DNA of 32,492 nt from Clostridiales bacterium (GTDB taxonomy: Bacteria; Bacillota; Clostridia; Christensenellales; Borkfalkiaceae), in NCBI GenBank assembly GCA_015069285.1, contig SVIX01000010.1:1-32492 (forward strand), given 5' to 3'. Below the pieces are notes generated by a model that searched no databases, had not been told where the DNA came from, and saw nothing but the letters and a program-made list of their open reading frames with translations. The stretch's first letter is position 1, and each line of letters starts with the position of its first letter. This document shows positions 1 through 7,273 of the stretch, piece by piece. Both the position numbers and the translations under genes were made by a program.

Positions 1-40
1 TTCGCTAAGCTTCAGCTTAGCTTTACTGCCCTCTCGCGGT

Positions 41-82
41 GACAGCTTGTATATATTACCACATCCCTTATACCTTTGTCAA
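41..82 (-). promoter_or_regulatory. Strong leftward promoter, downstream copy of a tandem pair
   Basis: On the minus strand TTGACA (77-82) is followed after 18 bases by TAATAT (53-58). Upstream of the -35 lies a long run of A and T tracts (about 85-160), as in UP elements that bind the RNA polymerase alpha subunit. The initial transcript would contain CAAGCTGTC (41-50) and then a GCTAAGC / GCTTAGC hairpin (5-22). The same start-site sequence recurs in the second copy 144 bases away. No gene is visible inside the window, so the target, perhaps an rRNA or tRNA operon, lies to the left. Confidence 0.65.
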
Positions 83-184
83 CTGTTTTTTCAATGTTTT
101 TTTAATTTTTTTTATTTTTTTTAAAAATTTTCAAAACATTTTTCAAAAAGTTGAGGATTATGATAATTTTCGCACTTCCTCGCG

Positions 185-225
185 GACAGCTTGATTATCT
201 TACCACTTTATTTCCCTATTGTCAA
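185..225 (-). promoter_or_regulatory. Strong leftward promoter, upstream copy of a tandem pair
   Basis: TTGACA (220-225, minus strand) and TAAGAT (197-202) are separated by 17 bases. The flanks match the first copy: CAAGCTGTC at the expected start site (185-193), a CGCGAG motif after it, and an A/T-rich tract upstream (about 228-285) that fills the space to the ileS stop codon. Two near-repeated promoters with A/T-rich upstream elements are typical of rRNA operons in Bacillota; the RNA they drive is not in this window. Confidence 0.65.
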
Positions 226-286
226 CCATTTTATACCAATTTTTTTAAAAAATTTTAAAAATTTTCAAACTTTTTTAAAAAGCTCT

Positions 287-3200
287 TTATTTCGACATCT
301 TGACAAGGGTTAAAGTGATTTTTTCGCCGTTCACGTCCACCTCTTTGGTGTAGCCGTCTGCGCTACCTTCATTTAAAGATACCGCAAGTACGTCACCCGC
401 AAACGCGCCTTTTTGTAAAACTTCTTTTACTTTTCCTTCCGCTATATAATAAATAGCAATTCTATCGGTAATTGCAAAGTCCGCTTCCTTTCGCATCGTT
501 TGCACCTTAGACACGATTTCACGCTCAATACCTTCCACGATAAGCTCTTCGGTTAGCGTGGTATTCAACGCAACGGTAACGCCTTTATCGCTTGCCGAGA
601 TAAATCCCGCCTTACTTTCGGTAAAGATTTGTAAATCTTCTTCCGTGAGCGTCACCTCCGAATCGGTATCCATAACGTAGACCCCGCCGTCTTTTACGCT
701 CTCTACGACTTTTTTCGCGTCGCAATTACTTAAAAACGCCGTAATCGCGCCAAGTTTTTTACCGTATTTAGGGCCGAGCGTTTTCAATTGCGGTTTAAGC
801 TTATACGAAATAAACGCGCCTGCGTCTTCCGCCGTCTTATATTCTTTGATGTTCAACTCGTCAAGTGCAATCGCTTTTAAGCCCTCGTCAAGTTGCGTAG
901 TTCTCGCCGTAACCACGTACATTTCGGAAAGCGGTTGACGGTTTTTAACGTTACCCGTATTTCTCGCCGCGCGACCTAAGTTGACGATATCCAAAACGGT
1001 ATCCATACCCTTTTCCAATTTCTCGTCCACGTACGATAAATCGCAAACGGGGAAGGAACAAAGGTGCACCGATTTAGGCGCGTTAGCAAAAAACGCCGGT
1101 ACGAGATTTAAATAAATTTCTTCCGCTATAAACGGTGTATACGGCGCGGTGAGTTTTGCAAAGGTAACGAGCACGTACCAAAGCACGGTATACGCCGACG
1201 CTTTGTCCTCCGTCATTTCGCTTCCCCAATATCTATCGCGACCGCGACGAACGTACCAATTAGAAAGAATATCCGAAAAATCTTGCAAAGCGCGCGCGCT
1301 ATCGGTGATGTTGTATTCGTTTAAATTTCTATCCACCACTTCGATAAGCGTGTTCAACTTAGATAAAATCCATTTATCCATTAAGGAAAGTTTACACTTC
1401 TTCAAATCGTATTCCGCAGGATTATAATTATCTATGTCCGCATACAAACAGAAGAATGCGTAGGTATTCCAGAGCGTACCCATATACTTTCTTTGCGCCT
1501 CGCTGACCGCTTCGGGATAAAATCTCGACGGTAACCACGGCGCGGAAGAAGTATAAAAATACCAACGAACGGCGTCTGCGCCCTGCTTGTTCAATACCGA
1601 CCACGGGTCTACGACGTTCCCTTTATGCTTACTCATTTTCACGCCGTTTTTGTCGTTGACGTGACCGAGCACGATACAATTTTTAAAGGGCGCTTTATCA
1701 AAGAGCAAGGTGGAAATTACGAGTAAGGTATAAAACCAACCGCGCGTTTGGTCCACAGCCTCGGAAATAAAGTCCGCGGGGAAAGTTTGCTCAAACAATT
1801 CCTTATTTTCGAACGGGTAATGATATTGCGCAAACGGCATCGACCCCGAATCAAACCAACAATCGATAACCTCAGGGGTACGGCGCATGTTTCCGCCACA
1901 TTTTGCGCATTTGCAGGTCAAATCATCCAAGTACGGGCGGTGCAATTCAATATCCGCTTTCGCTCCGCATTTTTCAATAAGTTCCGCGCGAGAACCGATT
2001 ACTTCAATTTCTCCGCAATCAGGACATACCCAAACGGGCAAAGGCGTTCCCCAATATCTATCGCGCGACAACCCCCAATCGATAACGTTTTCAAGGAAGT
2101 TCCCCATTCTGCCCTCTTTAATCGTATCGGGCATCCAATTCACCGAACGGTTGGAGGCAATCAATCTATCTTTAATAGCCGTAACCTTGATGAACCAACT
2201 AGAACGGGCGTAATAAATAAGCGCGGTATCGCAACGCCAGCAGAACGGATAGCTATGCGTAATTTCCAACGGCTTTAACAACAGTCCTCTCGACTTCAAA
2301 TCTTTAATGACTGCAGGGTCCGCCGCCTGCGCGCCAAGCCCCGTAAACGCTCCGCAACCCTCAGGGAATTTCCCTTCTTCGTTGATAAGCTGTACTACGG
2401 GCAAGTTATAACGAGTTCCTACTTTATAGTCGTCTTCACCAAACGCAGGCGCGATATGCACGACGCCCGTACCGTCGGAAAGGGTGACGTAGGTGTCGCA
2501 GGTAACGTAATACGCCTTTTCACGGAAATTAAATTTTTCTTTCCCGAACGGATATAACGGTTCGTACTGCGTATATTCGTATTCCTTACCCGTTTTCTTG
2601 GAAAGAACCTGATAGCCCTCTTCACCGAGTACGCTCTTTAATAAGCCTTCGGCGAGGATATATCTTTCTCCGGTTTCCTCCATTTGCACTTCAACGTACT
2701 CGTAGTCGGGGTGCATACAAAGCGCAACGTTAGAGGGAAGCGTCCAAGGCGTCGTCGTCCAAGCAAGAATATATTTATCCTGTTCCCCTACGACTTTGAA
2801 TTTTACGAACGCCGTCGTTTGCTTAACGTCTTTATATCCTTGCGCGACTTCGTGCGAGGATAACGCCGTTCCGCACCGAGGACAATAAGGCACGATTTTA
2901 TGCCCTTTATACAACAATCCCTTTTTGTGGATTTCTTTAAGCGCCCACCATTCCGATTCGATATAATCGTCGTGATAGGTGACGTAAGGATTGTCCATAT
3001 CGCACCAATACCCTACGCTGTCCGACATCTCCTTCCATTCGCTCGTATATTTAAACACGGAATTTTTACATTCTTTAATGAACGGTTCAATACCGTAGCT
3101 TTCAATGCCCGTTTTGCTTTCCAAGCCGAGTTTTTTCTCAACTTCCAATTCGACGGGCAAGCCGTGGGTATCCCAACCCGCCTTTCTTAAAACGTGTTTA

Positions 3201-3433
3201 CCTTTCATAGTTTGGTAACGGGGAACGATATCCTTCATAACGCGGGTTAAAATATGCCCGATGTGCGGTTTCCCGTTCGCCGTAGGCGGACCGTCGTAAA
3301 AGGAAAACTCCGCTCCGCCCTCACGCGATTGCATACTTTCCTCAAAAATCTTGTTCGTGTTCCAATAGTCCACGATTTTCTTTTCTCTCTCCACGAAATT
3401 GAGAGAGGTGTCTACTTTTTTATATAAAGACAT
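287..3433 (-). CDS. ileS: Isoleucyl-tRNA synthetase, long (type 2-like) form
   Basis: Charges tRNA-Ile with isoleucine in the cytoplasm. The 1048-residue protein is a class I synthetase: the HIGH box is at residues 57-60, the KMSKH loop at 599-603, and the editing-domain signature TTTPWTLPSNVAL lies in the first third. CxxC pairs (YCPRCG, CWRCD, CPDCG) are visible. The length and the KMSKHKGN form of the loop fit the longer bacterial IleS2 group (related to eukaryotic enzymes and often mupirocin tolerant) better than the roughly 930-residue type 1; that subgroup call is inference. The start is fixed by an AAGGAG site nine bases upstream of ATG. It has its own promoter, T-box leader and terminator, and a palindromic element lies between the attenuator and the ribosome binding site. 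The tandem leftward promoters follow its stop codon. Confidence 0.97.
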   Translation of the reverse strand: MSLYKKVDTSLNFVEREKKIVDYWNTNKIFEESMQSREGGAEFSFYDGPPTANGKPHIGHILTRVMKDIVPRYQTMKGKHVLRKAGWDTHGLPVELEVEKKLGLESKTGIESYGIEPFIKECKNSVFKYTSEWKEMSDSVGYWCDMDNPYVTYHDDYIESEWWALKEIHKKGLLYKGHKIVPYCPRCGTALSSHEVAQGYKDVKQTTAFVKFKVVGEQDKYILAWTTTPWTLPSNVALCMHPDYEYVEVQMEETGERYILAEGLLKSVLGEEGYQVLSKKTGKEYEYTQYEPLYPFGKEKFNFREKAYYVTCDTYVTLSDGTGVVHIAPAFGEDDYKVGTRYNLPVVQLINEEGKFPEGCGAFTGLGAQAADPAVIKDLKSRGLLLKPLEITHSYPFCWRCDTALIYYARSSWFIKVTAIKDRLIASNRSVNWMPDTIKEGRMGNFLENVIDWGLSRDRYWGTPLPVWVCPDCGEIEVIGSRAELIEKCGAKADIELHRPYLDDLTCKCAKCGGNMRRTPEVIDCWFDSGSMPFAQYHYPFENKELFEQTFPADFISEAVDQTRGWFYTLLVISTLLFDKAPFKNCIVLGHVNDKNGVKMSKHKGNVVDPWSVLNKQGADAVRWYFYTSSAPWLPSRFYPEAVSEAQRKYMGTLWNTYAFFCLYADIDNYNPAEYDLKKCKLSLMDKWILSKLNTLIEVVDRNLNEYNITDSARALQDFSDILSNWYVRRGRDRYWGSEMTEDKASAYTVLWYVLVTFAKLTAPYTPFIAEEIYLNLVPAFFANAPKSVHLCSFPVCDLSYVDEKLEKGMDTVLDIVNLGRAARNTGNVKNRQPLSEMYVVTARTTQLDEGLKAIALDELNIKEYKTAEDAGAFISYKLKPQLKTLGPKYGKKLGAITAFLSNCDAKKVVESVKDGGVYVMDTDSEVTLTEEDLQIFTESKAGFISASDKGVTVALNTTLTEELIVEGIEREIVSKVQTMRKEADFAITDRIAIYYIAEGKVKEVLQKGAFAGDVLAVSLNEGSADGYTKEVDVNGEKITLTLVKMSK

Positions 3434-3490
3434 ATATATTTTCTCCTTGTGTTTAAGGTTATTTAACGAATATAAATTAAATAGGGCGAC

Positions 3491-3651
3491 GTCACGGAAC
3501 GCGGTTGATTAGTGCAACGCACGCTTTTACGAGGAAAACGCAAGAAAGACAAGCATTTTCCAAGGGCGCATACCCTCAGTGGTATGTAACCGAGGAAAAT
3601 GCGCAGTATTTCGTAGGGTTTTTCCGTAAAAAATCAACCGAGTGACGGGAC
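3491..3651. repeat. Palindromic structured element, copy 1, in the ileS leader
   Basis: A 161-base element bounded by 20-base inverted arms, GTCACGGAACGCGGTTGATT (3491-3510) and its partner at 3632-3651, matching at 16 of 20 positions. Inside are nested stems: TTTTACGAGGAAAAC (3525-3539) with GGTTTTTCCGTAAAA (near 3617-3631); GCATTTTCC with GGAAAATGC; and an apical CATACC / GGTATG stem with loop CTCAGT. Between the outer and inner stems the strand CAAGAAAGAC (3541-3550) is unpaired. The same layout and the same unpaired motif recur at the right edge of the window with different stem sequences. It is transcribed within the ileS 5' leader. Whether it acts as RNA or as DNA, for example a miniature mobile or REP-like element, cannot be decided here. 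Confidence 0.8.
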
Positions 3652-3658
3652 AAGCCCG

Positions 3659-3931
3659 AAAAAAACAAAGCCGTCGCGTTTTGGAAAAACACAACGGCTT
3701 TTTATACCACCAAAACAAACTATCATTTGTCGCAAAGAATAACGGGTGCGAATCCGTATTTCACTACTTTGTCCCTATATATATAATAATAATGTAGGGA
3801 ATTTCGCAAAATCAGCTGACGAGGTGATATCTATTTACGGCATCCTTCTTCCTTTCACCAAAACGGAATTTCTCTGTGCGGATAGCACGCAAAGGCGTTG
3901 TCCTCTTTTAACGCTTTTTGTATTCAAGTTT
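3659..3931 (-). promoter_or_regulatory. T-box riboswitch controlling ileS (tRNA-Ile sensing)
   Basis: The leader senses uncharged tRNA-Ile and allows read-through into ileS. Reading the minus strand from 3931: an AGAGGACAA motif near the 5' end, an AGAGA / GGTGAAAG apical region, and a specifier loop with ATC followed by A (ATC is 3826-3828), an isoleucine codon. Then come further stems, a short ACAAA/TTTGT stem III, and the antiterminator: TTTTGG (3710-3715) pairs with CCAAAA (3679-3684), enclosing a seven-base bulge TGGTATA (3703-3709) and an A-U helix. UGGU in the bulge is complementary to an ACCA tRNA end. The competing terminator pairs AAAGCCGT (3694-3701) with ACGGCTTT (3667-3674) plus inner GTGTTTT/AAAACGC, followed by a T run (3659-3665). 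The bulge lacks the usual ACC that follows UGG. Confidence 0.87.
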
Positions 3932-3937
3932 TCTATT

Positions 3938-3966
3938 ATTATAACGAATTTTTTTGGTTTTGTAAA
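3938..3966 (-). promoter_or_regulatory. ileS promoter
   Basis: TTTACA (3961-3966, minus strand), 17-base spacer, TATAAT (3938-3943). The start near 3931 lies just before the T-box leader. The promoter sits between the deacetylase stop codon and the leader, so ileS can be transcribed apart from aspS. Confidence 0.75.
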
Positions 3967-3982
3967 GTAAATTTTAGGATTT

Positions 3983-4675
3983 TTACAACAATACTTCTTT
4001 ATTCGTGCCGTAAAAAATATCCGCTTTACCCGAAAGTTTTTTACAAATACTTTCAAATTTCTCCCAGGTGATATATTCTGCATCCATTTCGTAGGAATGT
4101 CCCCAAATATACAAAAGCTGACGCTCGTCCGTTTTAAGCGATAAAAATTCGTCCACGACCTTTTCGAAATTTTCTTCTATATAATACACGGACGGATTGA
4201 AACGGAATAAATTTTCCTGCTTATCAAATTTGCCCGTGGACGTAATCGTTCTCGCATACTTAACGCCCGTATTATTACGGATAATTTCCGCCACGCGTTC
4301 GTCGTTGTTGACGCCACCGCAAGGATACGCCATACCGACGACCTCGTAACCGCAAAGCCTGGAAAGCTGTTTTCTATCCTCCTCCACTTGATAAATAATC
4401 GCTTCCTTATCAAGCGTCGTTAAATTAGGGTGTACGAGCGTATGCACAGCCACTTCGTGATCTTGGTAAATCTCTTTTACCTTGTGCGCAGGAACTTTAT
4501 CGTGCCGAACGGATTTACCATTACGTTCAAGCATCCCTGGCAAACCAAGATAAGACGAATTGATATTAAAAGTACCTTTTAAACCGTATTTATTGAAAAT
4601 TTCAATCAACCGAACGTCTTGCTTGACGCCGTCGTCAAAACTGAAAGTAATCGCTTTTTTCTTACCATTCCACAT
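3983..4675 (-). CDS. Polysaccharide deacetylase (NodB domain), no signal peptide
   Basis: A 230-residue protein of carbohydrate esterase family 4, metal-dependent enzymes that remove N- or O-acetyl groups from polysaccharides. Visible motifs: TFSFDDG (D14, D15; catalytic base and metal ligand), HTLVH (H78 and H82, metal ligands) and YPCGG near residue 118. There is no N-terminal hydrophobic segment, so it appears to stay in the cytoplasm, unlike many peptidoglycan deacetylases; its substrate is unknown. It starts 15 bases after the aspS stop with GGAG nine bases before ATG, so it is probably cotranscribed with aspS. The link to translation genes looks positional rather than functional. Confidence 0.9.
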   Translation of the reverse strand: MWNGKKKAITFSFDDGVKQDVRLIEIFNKYGLKGTFNINSSYLGLPGMLERNGKSVRHDKVPAHKVKEIYQDHEVAVHTLVHPNLTTLDKEAIIYQVEEDRKQLSRLCGYEVVGMAYPCGGVNNDERVAEIIRNNTGVKYARTITSTGKFDKQENLFRFNPSVYYIEENFEKVVDEFLSLKTDERQLLYIWGHSYEMDAEYITWEKFESICKKLSGKADIFYGTNKEVLL

Positions 4676-4690
4676 CCAGTTTTTCTCCTG

Positions 4691-6022
4691 TTAAGGGCTA
4701 ACACGGTTAATGTCACGAGGGAACATCGTCGCTTCGCGGACGTTTTTCGCACCGAGAAGATGCATCGTCAAGCGTTCAAGCCCGATACCCAAACCGCCGT
4801 GCGGAGGCGCGCCGTACTTATGGAGCATAAGATAGGTAGCAAATTCCTCGGGATTCATACCGAGTTTTTGCATTTTTGCGACCTGCTCGTTGTAATCGTG
4901 AACGCGTTGTCCGCCCGATGTAATTTCAAGCCCTCTAAACAACAAGTCGAACGAAAGGGTGTATTCGGGGTCTTCTGGGTCGTCCATCGTATAGAAAGGA
5001 CGCTTTTTAGAGGGATAATGCGTGATAAAGATAAAGTCGGAATTAAACTGCTTTTTCGCGTATTTACCCAAAAGCTGTTCTTCTTCGGGGTCAAAATCCT
5101 TCATATCCGTCGGTTGATACTTGAACTTCTTCATCAAAATTTCTTTCGCTTCCATAAATTTGAGCGTAGGAATTTCCGTAATTTCGGGAACGTCGATATG
5201 GAGAAGTTCCACTTCGTTTTTATATTCCGTTTTGAGAAGATTCATAATATACTTCAACGCGCCCGTTTCCATATTCATAATATCTTCAAAGCTATCGATA
5301 AAGCCCATTTCAAAGTCCATCGAAATATACTCGTTCAAATGTCGAGAGGTATCGTGGTGTTCCGCGCGGAATACGGGCGCAACCTCAAATACTCTTTCGT
5401 ACACGGCAACGAGCGCCTGTTTATAAAGCTGAGGCGATTGCGCAAGATATACCTGTTTGCCGAAATAATCGAGCTTGAAAACGTTCGTACCGCCCTCTGC
5501 TCCTGCAAAATTAATTTTAGGCGAATGAATTTCGGTAAAGCCTTGTTGGGAGAGAAATTCTCTAAATCCGCGTTGAATCCCTTCTTGCAACTTAAAGATT
5601 GCGCGTTCTTTGGGATTACGCAAGGTGACGGGACGGTAATCGAGGTTGGTCGATAAATCACAATTCACCTGTTTTTTGGTAATAACGACGGGCGGGATAT
5701 CCGCAGGATGGGATAAAAGTTCGATATTATGAATTTGCAACTCATAACGCTTAGACCCGTCTTTTTGCACGCCTGCAACGATTTTACCCGTCACTTTCGC
5801 CGCGCATTCTTCTTTCACGTCTTCGCTCATTCTGTACTCGGAAAAGCTTTCCGCGTATACGCATTGAATCGTTTCTCTTGCCGTACGTAAAATGACGAAC
5901 GCAAAATCGGACATCATACGGATATTATGAATCGTACCTTTCACGGTTACGATTTCATCTTCGTACTTTTCAAAATCCGCATAAGAAACGGTATTCGTCT
6001 TCATTTCACCTGTAATTGCCAT
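4691..6022 (-). CDS. aspS: Aspartyl-tRNA synthetase, archaeal-type (short form)
   Basis: Class II synthetase for tRNA-Asp, 443 residues. It has an N-terminal OB-fold anticodon domain (about 1-115), motif 2 FRAEHHDTSRHLNE (218-231), a QSPQLYKQ segment (195-202) and motif 3 GGLGIGLER (409-417), ending in MFPRD. The length and these motifs match archaeal/eukaryotic-type AspRS (about 430 residues) rather than the roughly 590-residue bacterial form with its GAD insertion. AsnRS is the main alternative, but the motif 2 wording is that of AspRS. Where discriminating archaeal-type enzymes have Trp in the GWV anticodon-loop contact, this protein reads GTI (29-31), so it may also charge tRNA-Asn; that is inference. 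A weak ribosome binding site (GAAGG) precedes the start. No T-box was seen upstream. Confidence 0.92.
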   Translation of the reverse strand: MAITGEMKTNTVSYADFEKYEDEIVTVKGTIHNIRMMSDFAFVILRTARETIQCVYAESFSEYRMSEDVKEECAAKVTGKIVAGVQKDGSKRYELQIHNIELLSHPADIPPVVITKKQVNCDLSTNLDYRPVTLRNPKERAIFKLQEGIQRGFREFLSQQGFTEIHSPKINFAGAEGGTNVFKLDYFGKQVYLAQSPQLYKQALVAVYERVFEVAPVFRAEHHDTSRHLNEYISMDFEMGFIDSFEDIMNMETGALKYIMNLLKTEYKNEVELLHIDVPEITEIPTLKFMEAKEILMKKFKYQPTDMKDFDPEEEQLLGKYAKKQFNSDFIFITHYPSKKRPFYTMDDPEDPEYTLSFDLLFRGLEITSGGQRVHDYNEQVAKMQKLGMNPEEFATYLMLHKYGAPPHGGLGIGLERLTMHLLGAKNVREATMFPRDINRVSP

Positions 6023-6072
6023 AAAAAATTTACCTTCTTTTGAAAATTATCGTTTACATTATTTTAATATGT

Positions 6073-6101
6073 TTGACAAAAAAAAGCAAGAGTTTTATAA
6101 T
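6073..6101 (+). promoter_or_regulatory. pdxK promoter
   Basis: TTGACA (6073-6078), 17-base spacer, TATAAT (6096-6101): a full consensus sigma-A promoter about 50 bases upstream of the pyridoxal kinase start, in the divergent region shared with aspS. Confidence 0.85.
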
Positions 6102-6151
6102 GGATTTATAAAAATTTTCTTATTCTTTACCAAACAAAGGAGTTTTTATTT

Positions 6152-6982
6152 ATGCGCGTACTTGCTATTAACGACGTATCCTGTTTGGGAAAATGTTCGC
6201 TTACCGTCGCACAACCGATTATTTCGGCTTGCGGAATCACCTGCAACGTACTCCCCACGGCGCTTTTGTCTACGCATACCGGCGGTTTTACGGGGTATAC
6301 CTTTCGCGATTTAACGGAAGATATTCCCTCCATTTTAGCGCATTGGAAAACGCTGAATATTCAATTCGATTACATTTACAGCGGATATTTAGGGAGCATT
6401 GAACAAATCGATTTGGTGCTTTTGATTATCCGCGAATTTCTCTCTGAAAACGGAACGGTCGTCGTCGACCCCGTGATGGGCGACAACGGGACTTTATATT
6501 CGGGGTTTACCAAGGCGTACGTGGAGAAAATGCGTTCTCTTTGCAGACGGGCAGATTTTATTTTGCCAAACGAAACGGAGGCTTGCTATTTATCGGAAGT
6601 TCCCTATCCGCTTACTCCTAAAACCGCGGAAGAAACGTTGCGAAAACTGCAAACGCTCTGCCCGCACCCTATCGTTACGGGCGTTATGGAAAAGAATACC
6701 GTTTCCGTATATTACACGGAGGATAATACAATTCGTTCGTATACGCACGAAAACGTGGAGGGCTTTTTTTGCGGAGCGGGCGACGTATTCGCGTCGGCGT
6801 TCGTCGGGTGTTTGGCAAGGGGAAAATCCCCCACGGAAAGCATACGGCTTTCTTCCGATTTCGTTACGAACGCCATTCGCCGTTCGGCAATAGAGGTAAC
6901 GGATAAACGGTACGGTTTAAACTTCGAAAAAGAACTGTATCCCTTTTTACAAAAATTAAACGAAGACACCGTCACGGTGTAA
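6152..6982 (+). CDS. pdxK: Pyridoxal/pyridoxamine kinase, PdxK/PdxY type
   Basis: Phosphorylates B6 vitamers (pyridoxal, pyridoxamine, pyridoxine) to the 5'-phosphates in the salvage route to PLP. The 276-residue protein is a ribokinase-fold kinase: N-terminal INDVSCLGKCS segment, STHTGGF (40-46), DPVMGD (106-111), LPNETEA near 138 and the anion-hole/catalytic motif GAGD (208-211, D211 as base). These match PdxK/PdxY rather than the ThiD family. AAAGGAG lies nine bases before ATG. It is monocistronic with its own consensus promoter, divergent from aspS. An ACACCG / CGGTGT hairpin overlaps its stop codon but lacks a T run. Confidence 0.93.
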   Translation: MRVLAINDVSCLGKCSLTVAQPIISACGITCNVLPTALLSTHTGGFTGYTFRDLTEDIPSILAHWKTLNIQFDYIYSGYLGSIEQIDLVLLIIREFLSENGTVVVDPVMGDNGTLYSGFTKAYVEKMRSLCRRADFILPNETEACYLSEVPYPLTPKTAEETLRKLQTLCPHPIVTGVMEKNTVSVYYTEDNTIRSYTHENVEGFFCGAGDVFASAFVGCLARGKSPTESIRLSSDFVTNAIRRSAIEVTDKRYGLNFEKELYPFLQKLNEDTVTV

Positions 6983-7010
6983 TTTAACAAAATTTACCCC
7001 TCTTATATCG

Positions 7011-7039
7011 TTGACAAACACGAAAAAACCGTGTATAAT
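7011..7039 (+). promoter_or_regulatory. Consensus promoter of the 6S-like RNA
   Basis: TTGACA (7011-7016), 17-base spacer, TATAAT (7034-7039): a perfect match to the sigma-A consensus. No ribosome binding site or convincing ORF follows, which suits a stable RNA. Confidence 0.85.
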
Positions 7040-7045
7040 AAAATT

Positions 7046-7272
7046 CAAATCTGCGGTGTTCGGAGTTTAGCGTTTAAGCGGAATCCACATTGTATATTCG
7101 GGAGCGGTTTATTCGTGGCGATAGACAAGGTCTGTATTTATACGGAAAGTTCGAGGCGTCAAGATACGGCACCCACCTGCTAAAAGCGGGTTCACCCTTC
7201 GCTAAGGTGCGGCACAGGCGGATTCCTTTTAACTATGAGTTCACCCACTTCACGATGAAGTGGGTGTTTCAT
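7046..7272 (+). ncRNA. Candidate 6S RNA (ssrS-like)
   Basis: A transcript of about 220 bases between a perfect promoter and an intrinsic terminator, with no plausible protein. Features recalling 6S RNA, which binds sigma-A RNA polymerase: a 5' GCGGTGTTCG segment (compare GAGATGTTCGC in E. coli 6S), and near the 3' end a CACCCACCTGC...GCGGGTTCA hairpin like the CACCUU...AGGGUUCA arm of 6S. A distal helix closes GGAATCC (7081-7087) with GGATTCC (7220-7226). The expected pairing of the extreme 5' segment with the 3' end was not found, so the family assignment is tentative; a structured RNA gene of some kind is much more certain. Confidence 0.55.
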
Positions 7273-7273
7273 T
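7242..7273 (+). terminator. Intrinsic terminator of the 6S-like RNA
   Basis: Perfect 10-base stem CACCCACTTC (7242-7251) / GAAGTGGGTG (7257-7266) with loop ACGAT, followed by TTTCATTCTCTTTT. The stop codon of the converging membrane-protein gene (TGA, 7250-7252) lies inside the hairpin. Confidence 0.85.

Noticed and set aside
4619-5656. Plus-strand open frame of 345 codons opposite aspS
   Set aside because: It is antisense to a clear AspRS, has no start signal or recognisable motif, and its residue bias (Arg, Phe, Ile, His) is that of a reverse-strand shadow.
6023-6151. T-box or other leader for aspS
   Set aside because: Only about 120 bases separate aspS from the divergent pdxK, and no specifier, T-box or terminator structure is visible on the minus strand.
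6966-6980. Terminator after pdxK
   Set aside because: ACACCG / CGGTGT forms a small hairpin at the stop codon, but the following bases are not a T run.
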